This document shows, piece by piece, positions 1 to 8,294 of a stretch of DNA of 35,552 nt. A program made the position numbers and the translations under genes. The notes under the pieces are model-generated. The model was given only the letters and a program-made list of their open reading frames with translations, did no database searches and was not told where the DNA came from. Numbering within the stretch: position 1 is the stretch's first letter; every line of letters starts with the position of its first letter. Origin of the DNA: Euryarchaeota archaeon UBA89 (GTDB lineage: Archaea; Thermoplasmatota; Poseidoniia; Poseidoniales; Thalassarchaeaceae); NCBI GenBank assembly GCA_002495525.1, contig DAFS01000057.1, forward strand, positions 41,285-76,836, written 5' to 3'.

Positions 1-990
1 CCATCATACGGATTAGATGAATTAAGAGAAGCAATTTCTCAATCGGAGTCATCCAAGGGTTGGAATTGTAGACCTGATGATGTATACGTGACACATGGAG
101 TCACTGAGGCATTACAAGTAATTTTTGCAGCATTTCTTGAAGAGAATGACACAGTATTAGCGCCAGGACCCCATTATCCTCCGTACATGGCTTACCCACA
201 GATGTATGGTGCCAAGACAGTAGAATATAGATTAAAGTCATCTGAGGGATGGAAGATTGATTTAGATGATATCAGTAATAAGATGAATGATTCAGTTAAA
301 TTATTAGTACTCATAAATCCTAATAACCCTACTGGAAATATTGCTACAGGGACTGAAATTGAGAAATTAATTAATATCGCTGGGAAATGGCCTAATTGTA
401 CAATTATAGCGGATGAAATATATGACGGCTTAGATTTCTCAGATAATTTTATTTCTGTAGCATCTCGCTCCAAGAGTGTGCCTGTGATTTCACTAAATGG
501 TGTTTCTAAAGTATATTTTGCCCCAGGTTGGAGGATTGGATATATGGCTTGGCATGATCCTAATAATCGTCTAAGATTAGTTAGAGATGGTGTAGAGAGA
601 ATTCTTAGGAGTCGTTTATGTGCATCTACCCCAGCTCAATATGGATATTTAGCGGGTTTACGAGAGTCTAAAGACTGGCTCGAAAAACATCGCAAGTTGA
701 CAGAAGAAAGGATGAATTTTTGTCTTAAAAGAATAGAAGAAATTGATGGACTTTCTTGCGAGGGTCCAAAAGGTGCTTTCTATTTATTTGTTAAATTAAC
801 TAATCCGAAAGATCAGATAGATGACAAAAAATGGGTACTAGATCTTTTACACCAGGAGCATGTATTGGTCGTTCATGGTTCTGGTTTTTCTCCAGAGTTT
901 GGTTCGGGCCATTTTAGAATGGTCTGTTTACCTCCTGTCTCAGTACTTGAAGAAGCATTTCAAAGAATTGAAAGATTCTTGAGTAGTTGA
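1..990 (+). CDS. PLP-dependent class I/II aminotransferase, 3' part (alanine/aspartate aminotransferase-like)
   Basis: The gene is cut by the window edge: frame 1 is open from base 1, and residues before the GTG at 88 (SYGLDELREAI) match the fold type I aminotransferase stretch that precedes the cofactor site, so 88 is not the start. Visible motifs are NNPTG (nt 322-336), the ADEIY segment that holds the Asp contacting the pyridine nitrogen, and SLNGVSKVYFAPGWRIGYM, in which the Lys at nt 508-510 is the expected PLP Schiff-base lysine. The S-K-V-Y-x-x-P-G-W-R-x-G-Y pattern resembles archaeal alanine aminotransferases. It should transfer an amino group between an amino acid and 2-oxoglutarate in the cytoplasm. 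The exact substrate cannot be read from sequence. The family is secure. It ends 4 nt before the next gene, so the two are probably cotranscribed. Confidence 0.93.
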   Translation, partial: PSYGLDELREAISQSESSKGWNCRPDDVYVTHGVTEALQVIFAAFLEENDTVLAPGPHYPPYMAYPQMYGAKTVEYRLKSSEGWKIDLDDISNKMNDSVKLLVLINPNNPTGNIATGTEIEKLINIAGKWPNCTIIADEIYDGLDFSDNFISVASRSKSVPVISLNGVSKVYFAPGWRIGYMAWHDPNNRLRLVRDGVERILRSRLCASTPAQYGYLAGLRESKDWLEKHRKLTEERMNFCLKRIEEIDGLSCEGPKGAFYLFVKLTNPKDQIDDKKWVLDLLHQEHVLVVHGSGFSPEFGSGHFRMVCLPPVSVLEEAFQRIERFLSS

Positions 991-994
991 TAAT

Positions 995-2089
995 ATGAGG
1001 TTTTTTGGTAAAGGAATTTCTAACGAGTCTCTAGTCACTGGTATCAAAAAAAGATGGCTCACTAGTAATTGCGGATTAATATTAGACTCAAAAAGAAATT
1101 ATCATCCTGTATGGCGAGTAGATTCTATTCTTTTTGATGATTTTCTTTCAGGAATTGAAAGACGTAGTGGACTTAGTTTGGGAAGACGCTTAGCACATGC
1201 TTCGTCTGAATCAGAAGAATGGATATCCATAGTTTCGAATAATTCATTTCCAAAAGGAAGAAACCCTGAAAGATGGAAAAATACAAAATTAGATTGGTTA
1301 GAAAGAGGTATTGGAAACTTTGAGTTATTAGATGATGTCAATGAAACTAGGCTTCTGATAAAATATCCAATTAATGGCCCATTATGTTCAGGTGTTTTTA
1401 CTGCTAATTGGGAAAAGGCAACAGGTAAGAGGCATAAGTTTAGATGGAATCATAATAATGTTGAAAGTTTGATTTTAATGATTTCAGAGGATCATATGAA
1501 AATACCTCCTCCAAGTCCTATTTCTCCACCTTGGTTCTATGATAAGCCAGTTATTTCACTGAATGAAGATATTGATTTATGGGATTCATTAGAAGTTGAA
1601 TCAGATAAATATTGGTCAATTATGGGTAGACGATTTGCAATGATTAATCAAGACCTCATACTTCGTTTTGAAAGTTATTTTCTACCATATTTGGAAGAGA
1701 TTCACGAAGGTCGTAAGGAATCTTACAGTTGGGAGGATGTTGATAAAAAAAGAAGTCTACTGTGGACAATATTTTCAGATACTATTAGAGAAATATTCTA
1801 CAGTCAAAAACATCATATATTAATTTCTGGAAATACAGATTGGGTCAATGTTAGTAAACGTCATTTGGAGAGGCAAGGTCTTGGAAAAATAGATTCTGTG
1901 AGTTCAATAGATGAGTTTGGAGGGATAGAAGTTTCTTTCAGTTCATGTTACCATCCAGCAATATTCTCAGGGATAATGAGCGGTTGTTGGGAAAGGGCAA
2001 ATGGGCGCAGTGCCAAATGTGATTTTTATTATGGGAAAAACTCCAACACAATCAGACTAGTATCAATGAACGAGATTTCTCTTGATTAA
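995..2089 (+). CDS. Unrecognised 364-aa protein with an internal domain duplication
   Basis: I do not recognise this protein from any characterised family. No signal peptide or membrane segment is visible. It contains two related segments, about residues 101-161 and 290-357. Each has an LER-G element, then about 20-30 residues later a signature S-G-[VI]-[FM]-x3-W-E-[KR]-A-x-G-[KR] (CSGVFTANWEKATGKR and FSGIMSGCWERANGRS), then a beta-like end. The G-x3-W-x-x-A-x-G-[KR] signature followed by a charged strand loosely recalls V4R-type small-molecule-binding domains, but that likeness is weak. A proline-rich linker (about residues 170-179) separates the copies. The ATG lies 4 nt after the aminotransferase stop, with a weak GTTGAT Shine-Dalgarno-like site just upstream, consistent with an operon. 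Confidence 0.8.
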   Translation: MRFFGKGISNESLVTGIKKRWLTSNCGLILDSKRNYHPVWRVDSILFDDFLSGIERRSGLSLGRRLAHASSESEEWISIVSNNSFPKGRNPERWKNTKLDWLERGIGNFELLDDVNETRLLIKYPINGPLCSGVFTANWEKATGKRHKFRWNHNNVESLILMISEDHMKIPPPSPISPPWFYDKPVISLNEDIDLWDSLEVESDKYWSIMGRRFAMINQDLILRFESYFLPYLEEIHEGRKESYSWEDVDKKRSLLWTIFSDTIREIFYSQKHHILISGNTDWVNVSKRHLERQGLGKIDSVSSIDEFGGIEVSFSSCYHPAIFSGIMSGCWERANGRSAKCDFYYGKNSNTIRLVSMNEISLD

Positions 2090-2113
2090 TCTCTGCACAT
2101 CAGTAATGAAACA

Positions 2114-2119
2114 TTATAT
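2114..2119 (+). promoter_or_regulatory. Candidate TATA box for the TSP3 gene at 2169
   Basis: TTATAT lies in the 79-nt gap between genes. A start site about 25 nt downstream would fall near 2141, giving a leader of about 28 nt that begins at the hairpin at 2141-2156 and includes the ribosome binding site at 2158. Confidence 0.4.
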
Positions 2120-2140
2120 CATATCTTGGAGTCAACTATA

Positions 2141-2156
2141 CGCCCCTAAGGGGGCG
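2141..2156 (+). promoter_or_regulatory. GC-rich hairpin in the 5' leader of the TSP3 gene
   Basis: A perfect 6-bp stem (CGCCCC / GGGGCG) closes a TAAG tetraloop, immediately before the ribosome binding site. It is all-GC in an AT-rich neighbourhood. It lacks a following T-tract, so it is not a classical terminator; it would sit at the predicted 5' end of the mRNA. Confidence 0.5.
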
Positions 2157-2157
2157 C

Positions 2158-2165
2158 GAGGTGAT
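2158..2165 (+). promoter_or_regulatory. Strong Shine-Dalgarno site, GAGGTGAT, selecting a TTG start
   Basis: GAGGTGAT is complementary to the archaeal 16S rRNA 3' end and ends 3 nt before the TTG at 2169. An in-frame TAA at 2166-2168 excludes any earlier start, so the unusual TTG initiation is well supported. The same octamer at the same spacing precedes the other TSP3 gene at 28432. Confidence 0.8.
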
Positions 2166-2168
2166 TAA

Positions 2169-5100
2169 TTGGCTTTGACACACAACCAATATGCCGTTGC
2201 AGCCATTGCTGCAACCTTGATTTTAGCAGGATTTTACACAATTATTGGAGCCGGTTTAGCTACAGTTTCTGGATGGGAGGATGGGTCAGTAGATATAGAA
2301 ACTTCTGATGATGAAATTCACATAGAAGGTAAAGATACAGATGATGATGGTTTACCTGACAGGATGGAGCAAACACTTTACGGTACTGATTGGAGACTTT
2401 CTGATACTGATAATGATGGTTTAGAAGATGGATGGGAGATTGATAATGGCTTAGATCCATTAGATAGTGGTGAAGCTGCTGAACCCGATCCACAAACTAC
2501 TAATCCTGATGAGAACGATGAGAATACTGAGTTAAATGAAACATTTCCTAATCCTGATAATGGGCCATTTGGAGATCCAGATAGAGACGGGCTAATCAAT
2601 GTAGATGAGGCAGCACTCGGTACAAATCCAAATCTACAGGATTCGGACGGAGATGGTTTGAATGATCGCTGGGAATCTCTCTATACTTACACTGTAGAGA
2701 CCCCTCAAGGTCCAATTAAACTTCTTGATCCTCTTAATGGAAATTGGGATTGTTATCTTCTGACCTTCGAAGTCAAGGCGCAAATTAGGGCAGATATTGG
2801 AGTCAGTACATTTGAAAAAATGGGTAATCAATTCGGCCATTCTTGTGATGCATTATTAGATTTGGAACAACCTGAACCAGATAGTCTTAGAAATTATGTA
2901 GAAGAAAGATACGATACTAATCCATTGGAAGAAGATAGTGATGGAGACTTGATTGCTGATAGATATGAAATAGCATTTGGTAATATTGATCTTTCTGTAC
3001 ATTGTGGAGTCATACAATTTGGTACACTGACATTACAAGCACCGTATCACGAATACATGAGTGGCCCTGGAGACATGACATGGTTTGAGGAAGATATGGA
3101 TGGTGATGGGCGTCTAAACGGTCCTGGTGATTGGGATTCTGATGGCGATGGAATGCCTGACGGATACGAATATTGTTATGCATTAGATCAAGAAAATAAG
3201 AGGTTCCTGAATCCTGCCAATGCAACCGATGCATATGGTGATAGAGATGAAGACGGACTTAATAATGTAGAAGAATATGAAGTTGCATATACCTGGGGTC
3301 CTGAAAATTTCACTAGCCCACTATTATCCGATACAGATAATGATGGAATGCCTGATGGTTGGGAGCATATGAATGGAATACATCCTAATGATGATGGCGC
3401 TAATGCTTTAGAAGACCCTGACTTTGACGGTTATGATTCTGATGGCGATGGAGGAGTTCGGTATGATGAACTCATAGGGGTAAGTACTGTTCATCTAATC
3501 TCTGTAGAATTGGGTGAATATGTCCCTGTTAATAAAACAATACTTTGGGTCAGAACGGTTCAAAACAGTGTTTATGTTAATATCCCAGTGAAAACACAAA
3601 CTGAAGGATGGGTTTATGAAATTAATGTTAATGTTGGTGATGAAGTACTTACTAGGACCCAAGATTTAGCCATAATTGTAGAACAAGATGAGAGGTTCAC
3701 AAACTTAGACGAATATAATGCCCGAGATAGAGATGGGGATGGTATAACTGATGGAAGGTCTACAAATCCACTAGTAGCTGATACCGATAATGATGGTCTA
3801 ATCGATGGGATAGAAGTTATTGGTTGGACTATCAGGGTTGTCGATAATGGCGTCAAAGATATATTAGTTCGAAGTGATCCTGGTGTATTTGATACAGATA
3901 GTGATGGCCTTTCAGACGCAGTTGAATATTATGAAACCTTTACAAACGCTACAGATAGAGACACAGATAGCGATGGTTTGGAAGATTTCACTGAAGCAAT
4001 GGATGGATTCTACTGGAATGTTACAGAACAATATTTCACCAATGCTTCCTCCTTCGATACAGATAATGATGGTTTAGCAGACGGAGAAGAAGTAGTTGAT
4101 GGGCAAGATCAGTACATCACTCATGGTAATAATGCAGATAGCGATGGTGACGGATTAGATGATGGTGGAGAAGTATTATTCATTCCAAGGCCCTGGCAGG
4201 CAGCCACTAATCCGTTGATTAATGATACAGATGAAGATGGACAACCAGATGGATGGGAAATGCAAGTATTTTCAATACAACAGAATACCAACAGTCATAG
4301 TTTATGGATTAGTAGTACTAATTGGCTTCCACCAGGGTGCGATAATATGTTTGAATGTGGTTTAGGGCCTGGTGGTTGGGTTTGGACAAATTACGTCCAA
4401 GGTTTCTCTACATCAGGAGATAGAGATGGCGACGGAGTAATGGATCCGAAATATTTCCTTCATGAAATGAATCTATCAGGCTTTGTAATTCCTAATAATG
4501 GAAGATGGGCTTTAGACCCTGCTTATGGTTCTTTGACAGATAACATATATGATATTGATAATGACACTCTAATGAATCAATTGGAAGCACCTGATAGATG
4601 GAATACTAATCCTGTTAATGACGACACAGATGGTGATAAACTCCCTGATGGTTGGGAAGTTTTCTACTCTGGAGAAGCAATTTCTTTAGGTATTGTAGAT
4701 AATAACTCTCTCAATGCATTGGGTGCGAGAGGCCCTATGGATCCAGCAATGATTGACTCTGATTTAGATGGTATTGATGATGGACAAGAAGACTTTGATA
4801 GAGACGGTCTAAATCGTACAAATTTATTGTATCGTTATTGCCCAGGTTGGGACGACCCTCAAAATGCGGAGTGCCACATTGACCCTATGGGAGATTATGG
4901 AAAAAGATTCTATGACGATCTTGAAAATTATACCAACTTTGAAGAGATGCAAAATGGAACAAGTCCAATTCTGAATGATACTGATGGTGATCAGTGGTTT
5001 GATGGTTCAGAAGTTTTCCATCAAGATCAAGATGGTGATGGTATGTGGGCAGGTTGGGAATATTTCTTCGACTTTGATCCATTCGATCCTGCAGATGCAA

Positions 5101-5216
5101 ATATCGACTCTGATGGAGATGGGTCTCTTAATAAATGTGAAAATAAATGGAATACCAACCCAAAAGATCCTGTGAGTTTCCCTAGCCAGGGTGAATTATG
5201 CAATCAATTTGAGTGA
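2169..5216 (+). CDS. Large secreted or membrane-anchored TSP3 repeat (Ca-binding) surface protein
   Basis: The 1015-residue protein opens with a hydrophobic segment (about residues 9-33) that looks like a signal anchor. The rest is dominated by acidic thrombospondin type 3-like repeats, starting near residue 56 (DTDDDGLPD, DTDNDGLEDGWE, DSDGDGMPDGYE, DTDNDGMPDGWE). In known TSP3 proteins these aspartates coordinate Ca2+, so an extracellular, Ca-stiffened stalk or adhesin is the likely role. A non-repeat beta-rich insert lies around nt 3470-3690. No C-terminal membrane segment or sorting motif is visible. Translation starts at TTG 2169, fixed by an upstream stop and a strong ribosome binding site. 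The archease start lies 8 nt after its stop. The partner or ligand is unknown. It is a paralogue in style of the protein at 28432. Confidence 0.9.
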   Translation: MALTHNQYAVAAIAATLILAGFYTIIGAGLATVSGWEDGSVDIETSDDEIHIEGKDTDDDGLPDRMEQTLYGTDWRLSDTDNDGLEDGWEIDNGLDPLDSGEAAEPDPQTTNPDENDENTELNETFPNPDNGPFGDPDRDGLINVDEAALGTNPNLQDSDGDGLNDRWESLYTYTVETPQGPIKLLDPLNGNWDCYLLTFEVKAQIRADIGVSTFEKMGNQFGHSCDALLDLEQPEPDSLRNYVEERYDTNPLEEDSDGDLIADRYEIAFGNIDLSVHCGVIQFGTLTLQAPYHEYMSGPGDMTWFEEDMDGDGRLNGPGDWDSDGDGMPDGYEYCYALDQENKRFLNPANATDAYGDRDEDGLNNVEEYEVAYTWGPENFTSPLLSDTDNDGMPDGWEHMNGIHPNDDGANALEDPDFDGYDSDGDGGVRYDELIGVSTVHLISVELGEYVPVNKTILWVRTVQNSVYVNIPVKTQTEGWVYEINVNVGDEVLTRTQDLAIIVEQDERFTNLDEYNARDRDGDGITDGRSTNPLVADTDNDGLIDGIEVIGWTIRVVDNGVKDILVRSDPGVFDTDSDGLSDAVEYYETFTNATDRDTDSDGLEDFTEAMDGFYWNVTEQYFTNASSFDTDNDGLADGEEVVDGQDQYITHGNNADSDGDGLDDGGEVLFIPRPWQAATNPLINDTDEDGQPDGWEMQVFSIQQNTNSHSLWISSTNWLPPGCDNMFECGLGPGGWVWTNYVQGFSTSGDRDGDGVMDPKYFLHEMNLSGFVIPNNGRWALDPAYGSLTDNIYDIDNDTLMNQLEAPDRWNTNPVNDDTDGDKLPDGWEVFYSGEAISLGIVDNNSLNALGARGPMDPAMIDSDLDGIDDGQEDFDRDGLNRTNLLYRYCPGWDDPQNAECHIDPMGDYGKRFYDDLENYTNFEEMQNGTSPILNDTDGDQWFDGSEVFHQDQDGDGMWAGWEYFFDFDPFDPADANIDSDGDGSLNKCENKWNTNPKDPVSFPSQGELCNQFE

Positions 5217-5224
5217 CGCTAAAT

Positions 5225-5701
5225 ATGTCTTGGTGGATTCTTCCGACTACTGCAGATATTGGCATTAGAGCATTTTCATCTACTGCTGTGGGTGTAATTA
5301 CTGAATGTGTTCTTGGCCTCCAATCGATTCAGTTAGAAGATAAGAACCCAGAATCTCTCAACCATTTGACAAGATTCAATGGAGTATGGTCAGTAGTAAT
5401 TAGCAATAATGATTTAGAGAGAGGACTTGTCAAATTTCTAGAAGAAATACTGTACAGAGGTTCCGTTGAAAATCAATGGTTAGTTGATTTAGCTGTTAAA
5501 ATTGATGAAAAATCTATCTCTGCACATGTTTCTTGGGTCAAGTCAGACTTCGTTAATCGTGAAATTGAAATCAAGGCAGTGACATTACATGAACTAGTAT
5601 TTAGAGAAATCAACTTGGGGGAAATAGTCACCGGTGTAGACCCAAATATCCCTACCTTTGAAGGACCTGGTTGGATGGCCCAGGTTGTTTTGGACATTTG
5701 A
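5225..5701 (+). CDS. Archease family protein (RtcB RNA-ligase cofactor)
   Basis: Archease promotes guanylylation and turnover of the RNA ligase RtcB in tRNA splicing and repair. The family pattern is clear: an N-terminal TADIGIRAF element, an ALG-like helix (here CVLGLQSI), the middle E-x-x-L-x-x-FLEEILYR helix, the IKAVTLHEL strand, and the C-terminal WMAQVVLDI. The acidic residues expected to bind metal (Asp of TAD and the final DI) are present. The usual HTAD motif is TTAD here. At 158 residues it is slightly longer than typical family members. I chose ATG 5225 because MSWWILPTTADIG fits the family start; a GTG at 5213 overlapping the upstream stop would add four residues. Its placement directly behind a surface-protein gene is odd, and no rtcB is in the window. 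It converges on the minus-strand gene with a 2-nt gap. Confidence 0.85.
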   Translation: MSWWILPTTADIGIRAFSSTAVGVITECVLGLQSIQLEDKNPESLNHLTRFNGVWSVVISNNDLERGLVKFLEEILYRGSVENQWLVDLAVKIDEKSISAHVSWVKSDFVNREIEIKAVTLHELVFREINLGEIVTGVDPNIPTFEGPGWMAQVVLDI

Positions 5702-5703
5702 GT

Positions 5704-7470
5704 TTAGTTTTCTTCTTCATTTTTCGTAGATTTATTGTAGTTATCTAGAATTTCAGCTGTCTCTTCAGCATTTTTCGATAAATTATGTACAAAATAAACT
5801 CCTGCAGAAATCATAATTATTATTATGACAATAAGAATCGGAATCATATTGAAACTTTCATCGCTAATTTCTTCCCAAAGGACAGGTTCCGTAGACATAG
5901 TACCTCCTCCGAATGCTTGCGAATTTTCATAATCGATTAATTGAGTCGGGGTTAATACCTCACAGGTTAGACTTAATGTCCCTGGTTCATTGTTTCTCCA
6001 TCCAAAGTAAACTTCTACTTCTTCTCCGGCATCAATTACGACATTCTGGTACCCTCCTATGTCAGCTGACATTCCTGTTTCTGTAATATTACAATCAAAG
6101 TATAAATTAGCAGAAGCGCTCCCTCTGTTTGCTAGTATAGCGGATATTTGTTGAGAAACCCCAGTTTGCAAATTTTCTTCTGATGTAGAATTATCTATGT
6201 TTACAGTAAGAGCAACCCATTCTATGTTAGGGACATTTATAGAAGTCAAATCAATTTCCTTATCCCATGTCAATTCAAAATTCATCGGGCCATAATTATT
6301 GATCCCACTAGATTCTATATTCCAAGCAGTCCTATATTCGATAATTGAAATAACTGCATTTTCTGTAGTAACTTCTCCATTTGCCCAACCTATCTCAATC
6401 ACTCTCGAATTCCCTTGAGTATTGATGACTGATTTGCCATCAGAACCGCTATACTTACTGATATCTAATGCTCCATTAGGACTGTTTCCAGTAATACTAA
6501 AGTGAACTCCTTCAGAATCAAAAATAATCACCTGATCAGAAATAATTCGTTCCCATCTATCGATTAAATTTCCTTTTATTGAAACAGCAGTACTGTCTTC
6601 TGAAGTACCCCATTCAATATTTGTTAGTGGCTGAGATTGTACATAATGATCTTCTTTACTGCCAGAGATTTCACTATTTTGAATAATTAATGAAGCATCA
6701 TCACTGGTTAATATTATTGGGCAGCTATCTTTGATAACTCCTTCTTTGATTATCATCTCACTACTTGAAATTACATTCACACCATGTAGTGTTGAATTTT
6801 CTATTATCTCAATTTTTCCAGCAGAGTTTATTGTAAGACCATTATCTCCATGAAGTAACATGTTCTGATAAGGTAATTCATTAGCCTTGTATTCAAAATT
6901 TCCTGTTTCTGTCTCAAGAATAATTGATTTAATAATCGGAAAATCCCCATATCCAGTAAAACCTAGGACAGTATCTCCTTGTGTTTCAGGTACATTCAAT
7001 GAGAAGTTCATGCCACTCATTAAGACAGGTTCCATGTCTCCTAAGTATACCTTGCTACCGTTTAATCCAGCCCCCTCCTCAGACATTATTATGACGTTCA
7101 TGTCTCCGTTATGAATTGAACTTGGTATAATTATTTTTGACCTATTTTGTTCATCAACAATTCCTAATGTTTTCAACGAGGTTGCCCTTTTCTCAGAAAT
7201 TAATTCTGAAGATCCGATTAATCTCAATTCTCCTCCTTGATCAATGATTATTGTAGATGTTGATGAGAAAGTTATAGAGGAACTAATCGTCAACTTACCT
7301 TCATTAGTAATGTGAATATTTTGATTAATTTCTTGATCAGTAGTCCATTCAACAATTTCGTCAATTATTATGTCTCCTTGATGATTGTCTGCAACGGTTG
7401 GTGCAGTGAAAAAAACCAGAATCATTAATATTGAGGCAAAACCAGTTTTCATCTTTAGTATGGTACTCAT
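5704..7470 (-). CDS. Membrane-anchored beta-rich surface protein
   Basis: The 588-residue protein starts MSTILKMKTG and has a signal peptide with a cleavable-looking PTVADN end. A repetitive beta-strand region follows, of the kind seen in beta-helix proteins (short Ile/Ser-rich strands such as KLTISSSITF and STIIIDQGGEL). Then comes a CARDB-like segment (AILANRGSASANLYFDC and following) and one C-terminal membrane helix (MIPILIVIIIIMISAGVYF), then a short charged cytoplasmic tail. The frame stays open upstream to 7665, but the start at 7470 fits the signal peptide and lies about 28 nt from a TATA-like AAATTAATA element on the other strand, so a leaderless mRNA is likely. ATG 7452 is an alternative. 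No catalytic motif is seen. The function is unknown; presumably a cell-surface structural or binding protein. Confidence 0.85.
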   Translation of the reverse strand: MSTILKMKTGFASILMILVFFTAPTVADNHQGDIIIDEIVEWTTDQEINQNIHITNEGKLTISSSITFSSTSTIIIDQGGELRLIGSSELISEKRATSLKTLGIVDEQNRSKIIIPSSIHNGDMNVIIMSEEGAGLNGSKVYLGDMEPVLMSGMNFSLNVPETQGDTVLGFTGYGDFPIIKSIILETETGNFEYKANELPYQNMLLHGDNGLTINSAGKIEIIENSTLHGVNVISSSEMIIKEGVIKDSCPIILTSDDASLIIQNSEISGSKEDHYVQSQPLTNIEWGTSEDSTAVSIKGNLIDRWERIISDQVIIFDSEGVHFSITGNSPNGALDISKYSGSDGKSVINTQGNSRVIEIGWANGEVTTENAVISIIEYRTAWNIESSGINNYGPMNFELTWDKEIDLTSINVPNIEWVALTVNIDNSTSEENLQTGVSQQISAILANRGSASANLYFDCNITETGMSADIGGYQNVVIDAGEEVEVYFGWRNNEPGTLSLTCEVLTPTQLIDYENSQAFGGGTMSTEPVLWEEISDESFNMIPILIVIIIIMISAGVYFVHNLSKNAEETAEILDNYNKSTKNEEEN

Positions 7471-7553
7471 GTATACTTCGAATCGCCAATAGGAAATTAA
7501 TACTTGGGCGCCATGAGGGAATGTTTCATGTCCAGAAGTCTTTTCGATAGGTT
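7471..7553. promoter_or_regulatory. Divergent promoter region between the surface protein and carS
   Basis: This 83-nt gap separates divergent genes. On the minus strand TATTAATTT (7494-7502) is centred about 28 nt from the ATG at 7470, the usual archaeal TATA spacing for a leaderless transcript. A plus-strand box for carS is not obvious. Confidence 0.4.
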
Positions 7554-8243
7554 GTGGATGTATCTTCTCCTCCCTTTCAAACGAGTGGTATTGAATCATT
7601 TTTTGTAAATGTATTATGCGTTTTATTGATGTATGGTTCTGCATATTTAGCCAATACTGGTGCAATGTTATTTGGTAAATGGATTCCTGATAAAACAGGA
7701 ATGTCGGTTATAATTATTGATCGAGGAAGAAATTATTCAGATGGCCATAGAATATTAGGAGATGGAAAATCTTGGAATGGTTTGATAGGTGGAGGTATTT
7801 TTAGTGGTATATTATTTATTATAGCACATAATATCTGGAACGGTAATGGTACATCTGCACCATTTATTGACCCACTAAGTTATGCGGATTCAAGCGATTG
7901 GTTCTGGTTTTTCGGAGGAGAACTTAGCTCGTCATTTGCCGCATTTACAATGGGATTTGTACTTGGCTTCTCTTGTATGATAGGAGATATGTGTGGATCA
8001 TTTGTAAAGCGTAGAAGGGGGTTAAAAAGAGAGGGTGATGAAAGTTCTGAAGCACCTCTTCTGGACACAATTCCTTTTGCTATTGCTATATTCGCTTCCT
8101 CTTTCTTACTATTTGATGGTCAGATTATTACTCATCCTAATTTAGTCGAAGAAATTCTCTTCCTTTTACTAATCACACCAGTAATACACCGTTCATTCAA
8201 TATTTTAGGCTATAAATTTGGGTTAAAAGAAGTTCCATACTAG
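7554..8243 (+). CDS. carS: CDP-archaeol synthase (CDP-2,3-bis-O-geranylgeranyl-sn-glycerol synthase)
   Basis: CarS activates digeranylgeranylglyceryl phosphate with CTP, the step before polar head-group attachment in archaeal membrane lipids. The signatures are present: YLANTGAMLFGKWIP near residues 31-45, DGHRILGDGKSWNGLIGG (63-80), and the C-terminal IGDMCGSFVKRRRGLKR (143-159) followed by APLLDTIPF. Several hydrophobic helices fit a multi-pass membrane enzyme. At 229 residues it is longer than many CarS proteins, with a short N-terminal extension and extra length in the middle. The start is GTG 7554, the first plausible start ahead of the first membrane helix. It precedes purD by 51 nt. 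The family assignment is secure, and it is one of the best indicators that the host is an archaeon. Confidence 0.93.
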   Translation: MDVSSPPFQTSGIESFFVNVLCVLLMYGSAYLANTGAMLFGKWIPDKTGMSVIIIDRGRNYSDGHRILGDGKSWNGLIGGGIFSGILFIIAHNIWNGNGTSAPFIDPLSYADSSDWFWFFGGELSSSFAAFTMGFVLGFSCMIGDMCGSFVKRRRGLKREGDESSEAPLLDTIPFAIAIFASSFLLFDGQIITHPNLVEEILFLLLITPVIHRSFNILGYKFGLKEVPY

Positions 8244-8244
8244 C

Positions 8245-8258
8245 TTTTTTTTATAATT
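8245..8258 (+). promoter_or_regulatory. T8 tract running into a TATA-like element between carS and purD
   Basis: Eight T residues directly after the carS stop could terminate archaeal transcription, and the adjoining TTATAATT (8251-8258) could be a TATA box for purD about 40 nt upstream of its start. Both roles are plausible; neither can be proven here. Confidence 0.35.
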
Positions 8259-8294
8259 CGAGATTAGAATTCATTAATTCCCTGACTCCATGGG

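Noticed and set aside
3614..3856. Minus-strand frames within the TSP3 genes, some Ser/Pro- or His/Gln-rich
   Set aside because: They are the complement of repeated GAT/GAC Asp codons in the TSP3 arrays, so the biased composition is a shadow of the repeats.
2169..5216. Dockerin domains (cellulosome-type) in the Asp-rich repeats
   Set aside because: The DxDxDG units are not organised as paired 22-residue dockerin repeats, and no cohesin is present. TSP3-like repeats fit better.
5213..5224. GTG start of archease at 5213, overlapping the upstream stop
   Set aside because: It is possible through translational coupling, but the four extra residues have no family support; ATG 5225 fits the usual archease N-terminus better.
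7471..7665. 65-residue N-terminal extension of the minus-strand surface protein
   Set aside because: It would put a hydrophilic stretch before a clear signal peptide and overlap the carS coding region. The ATG at 7470 with a TATA-like box 28 nt upstream explains the start.
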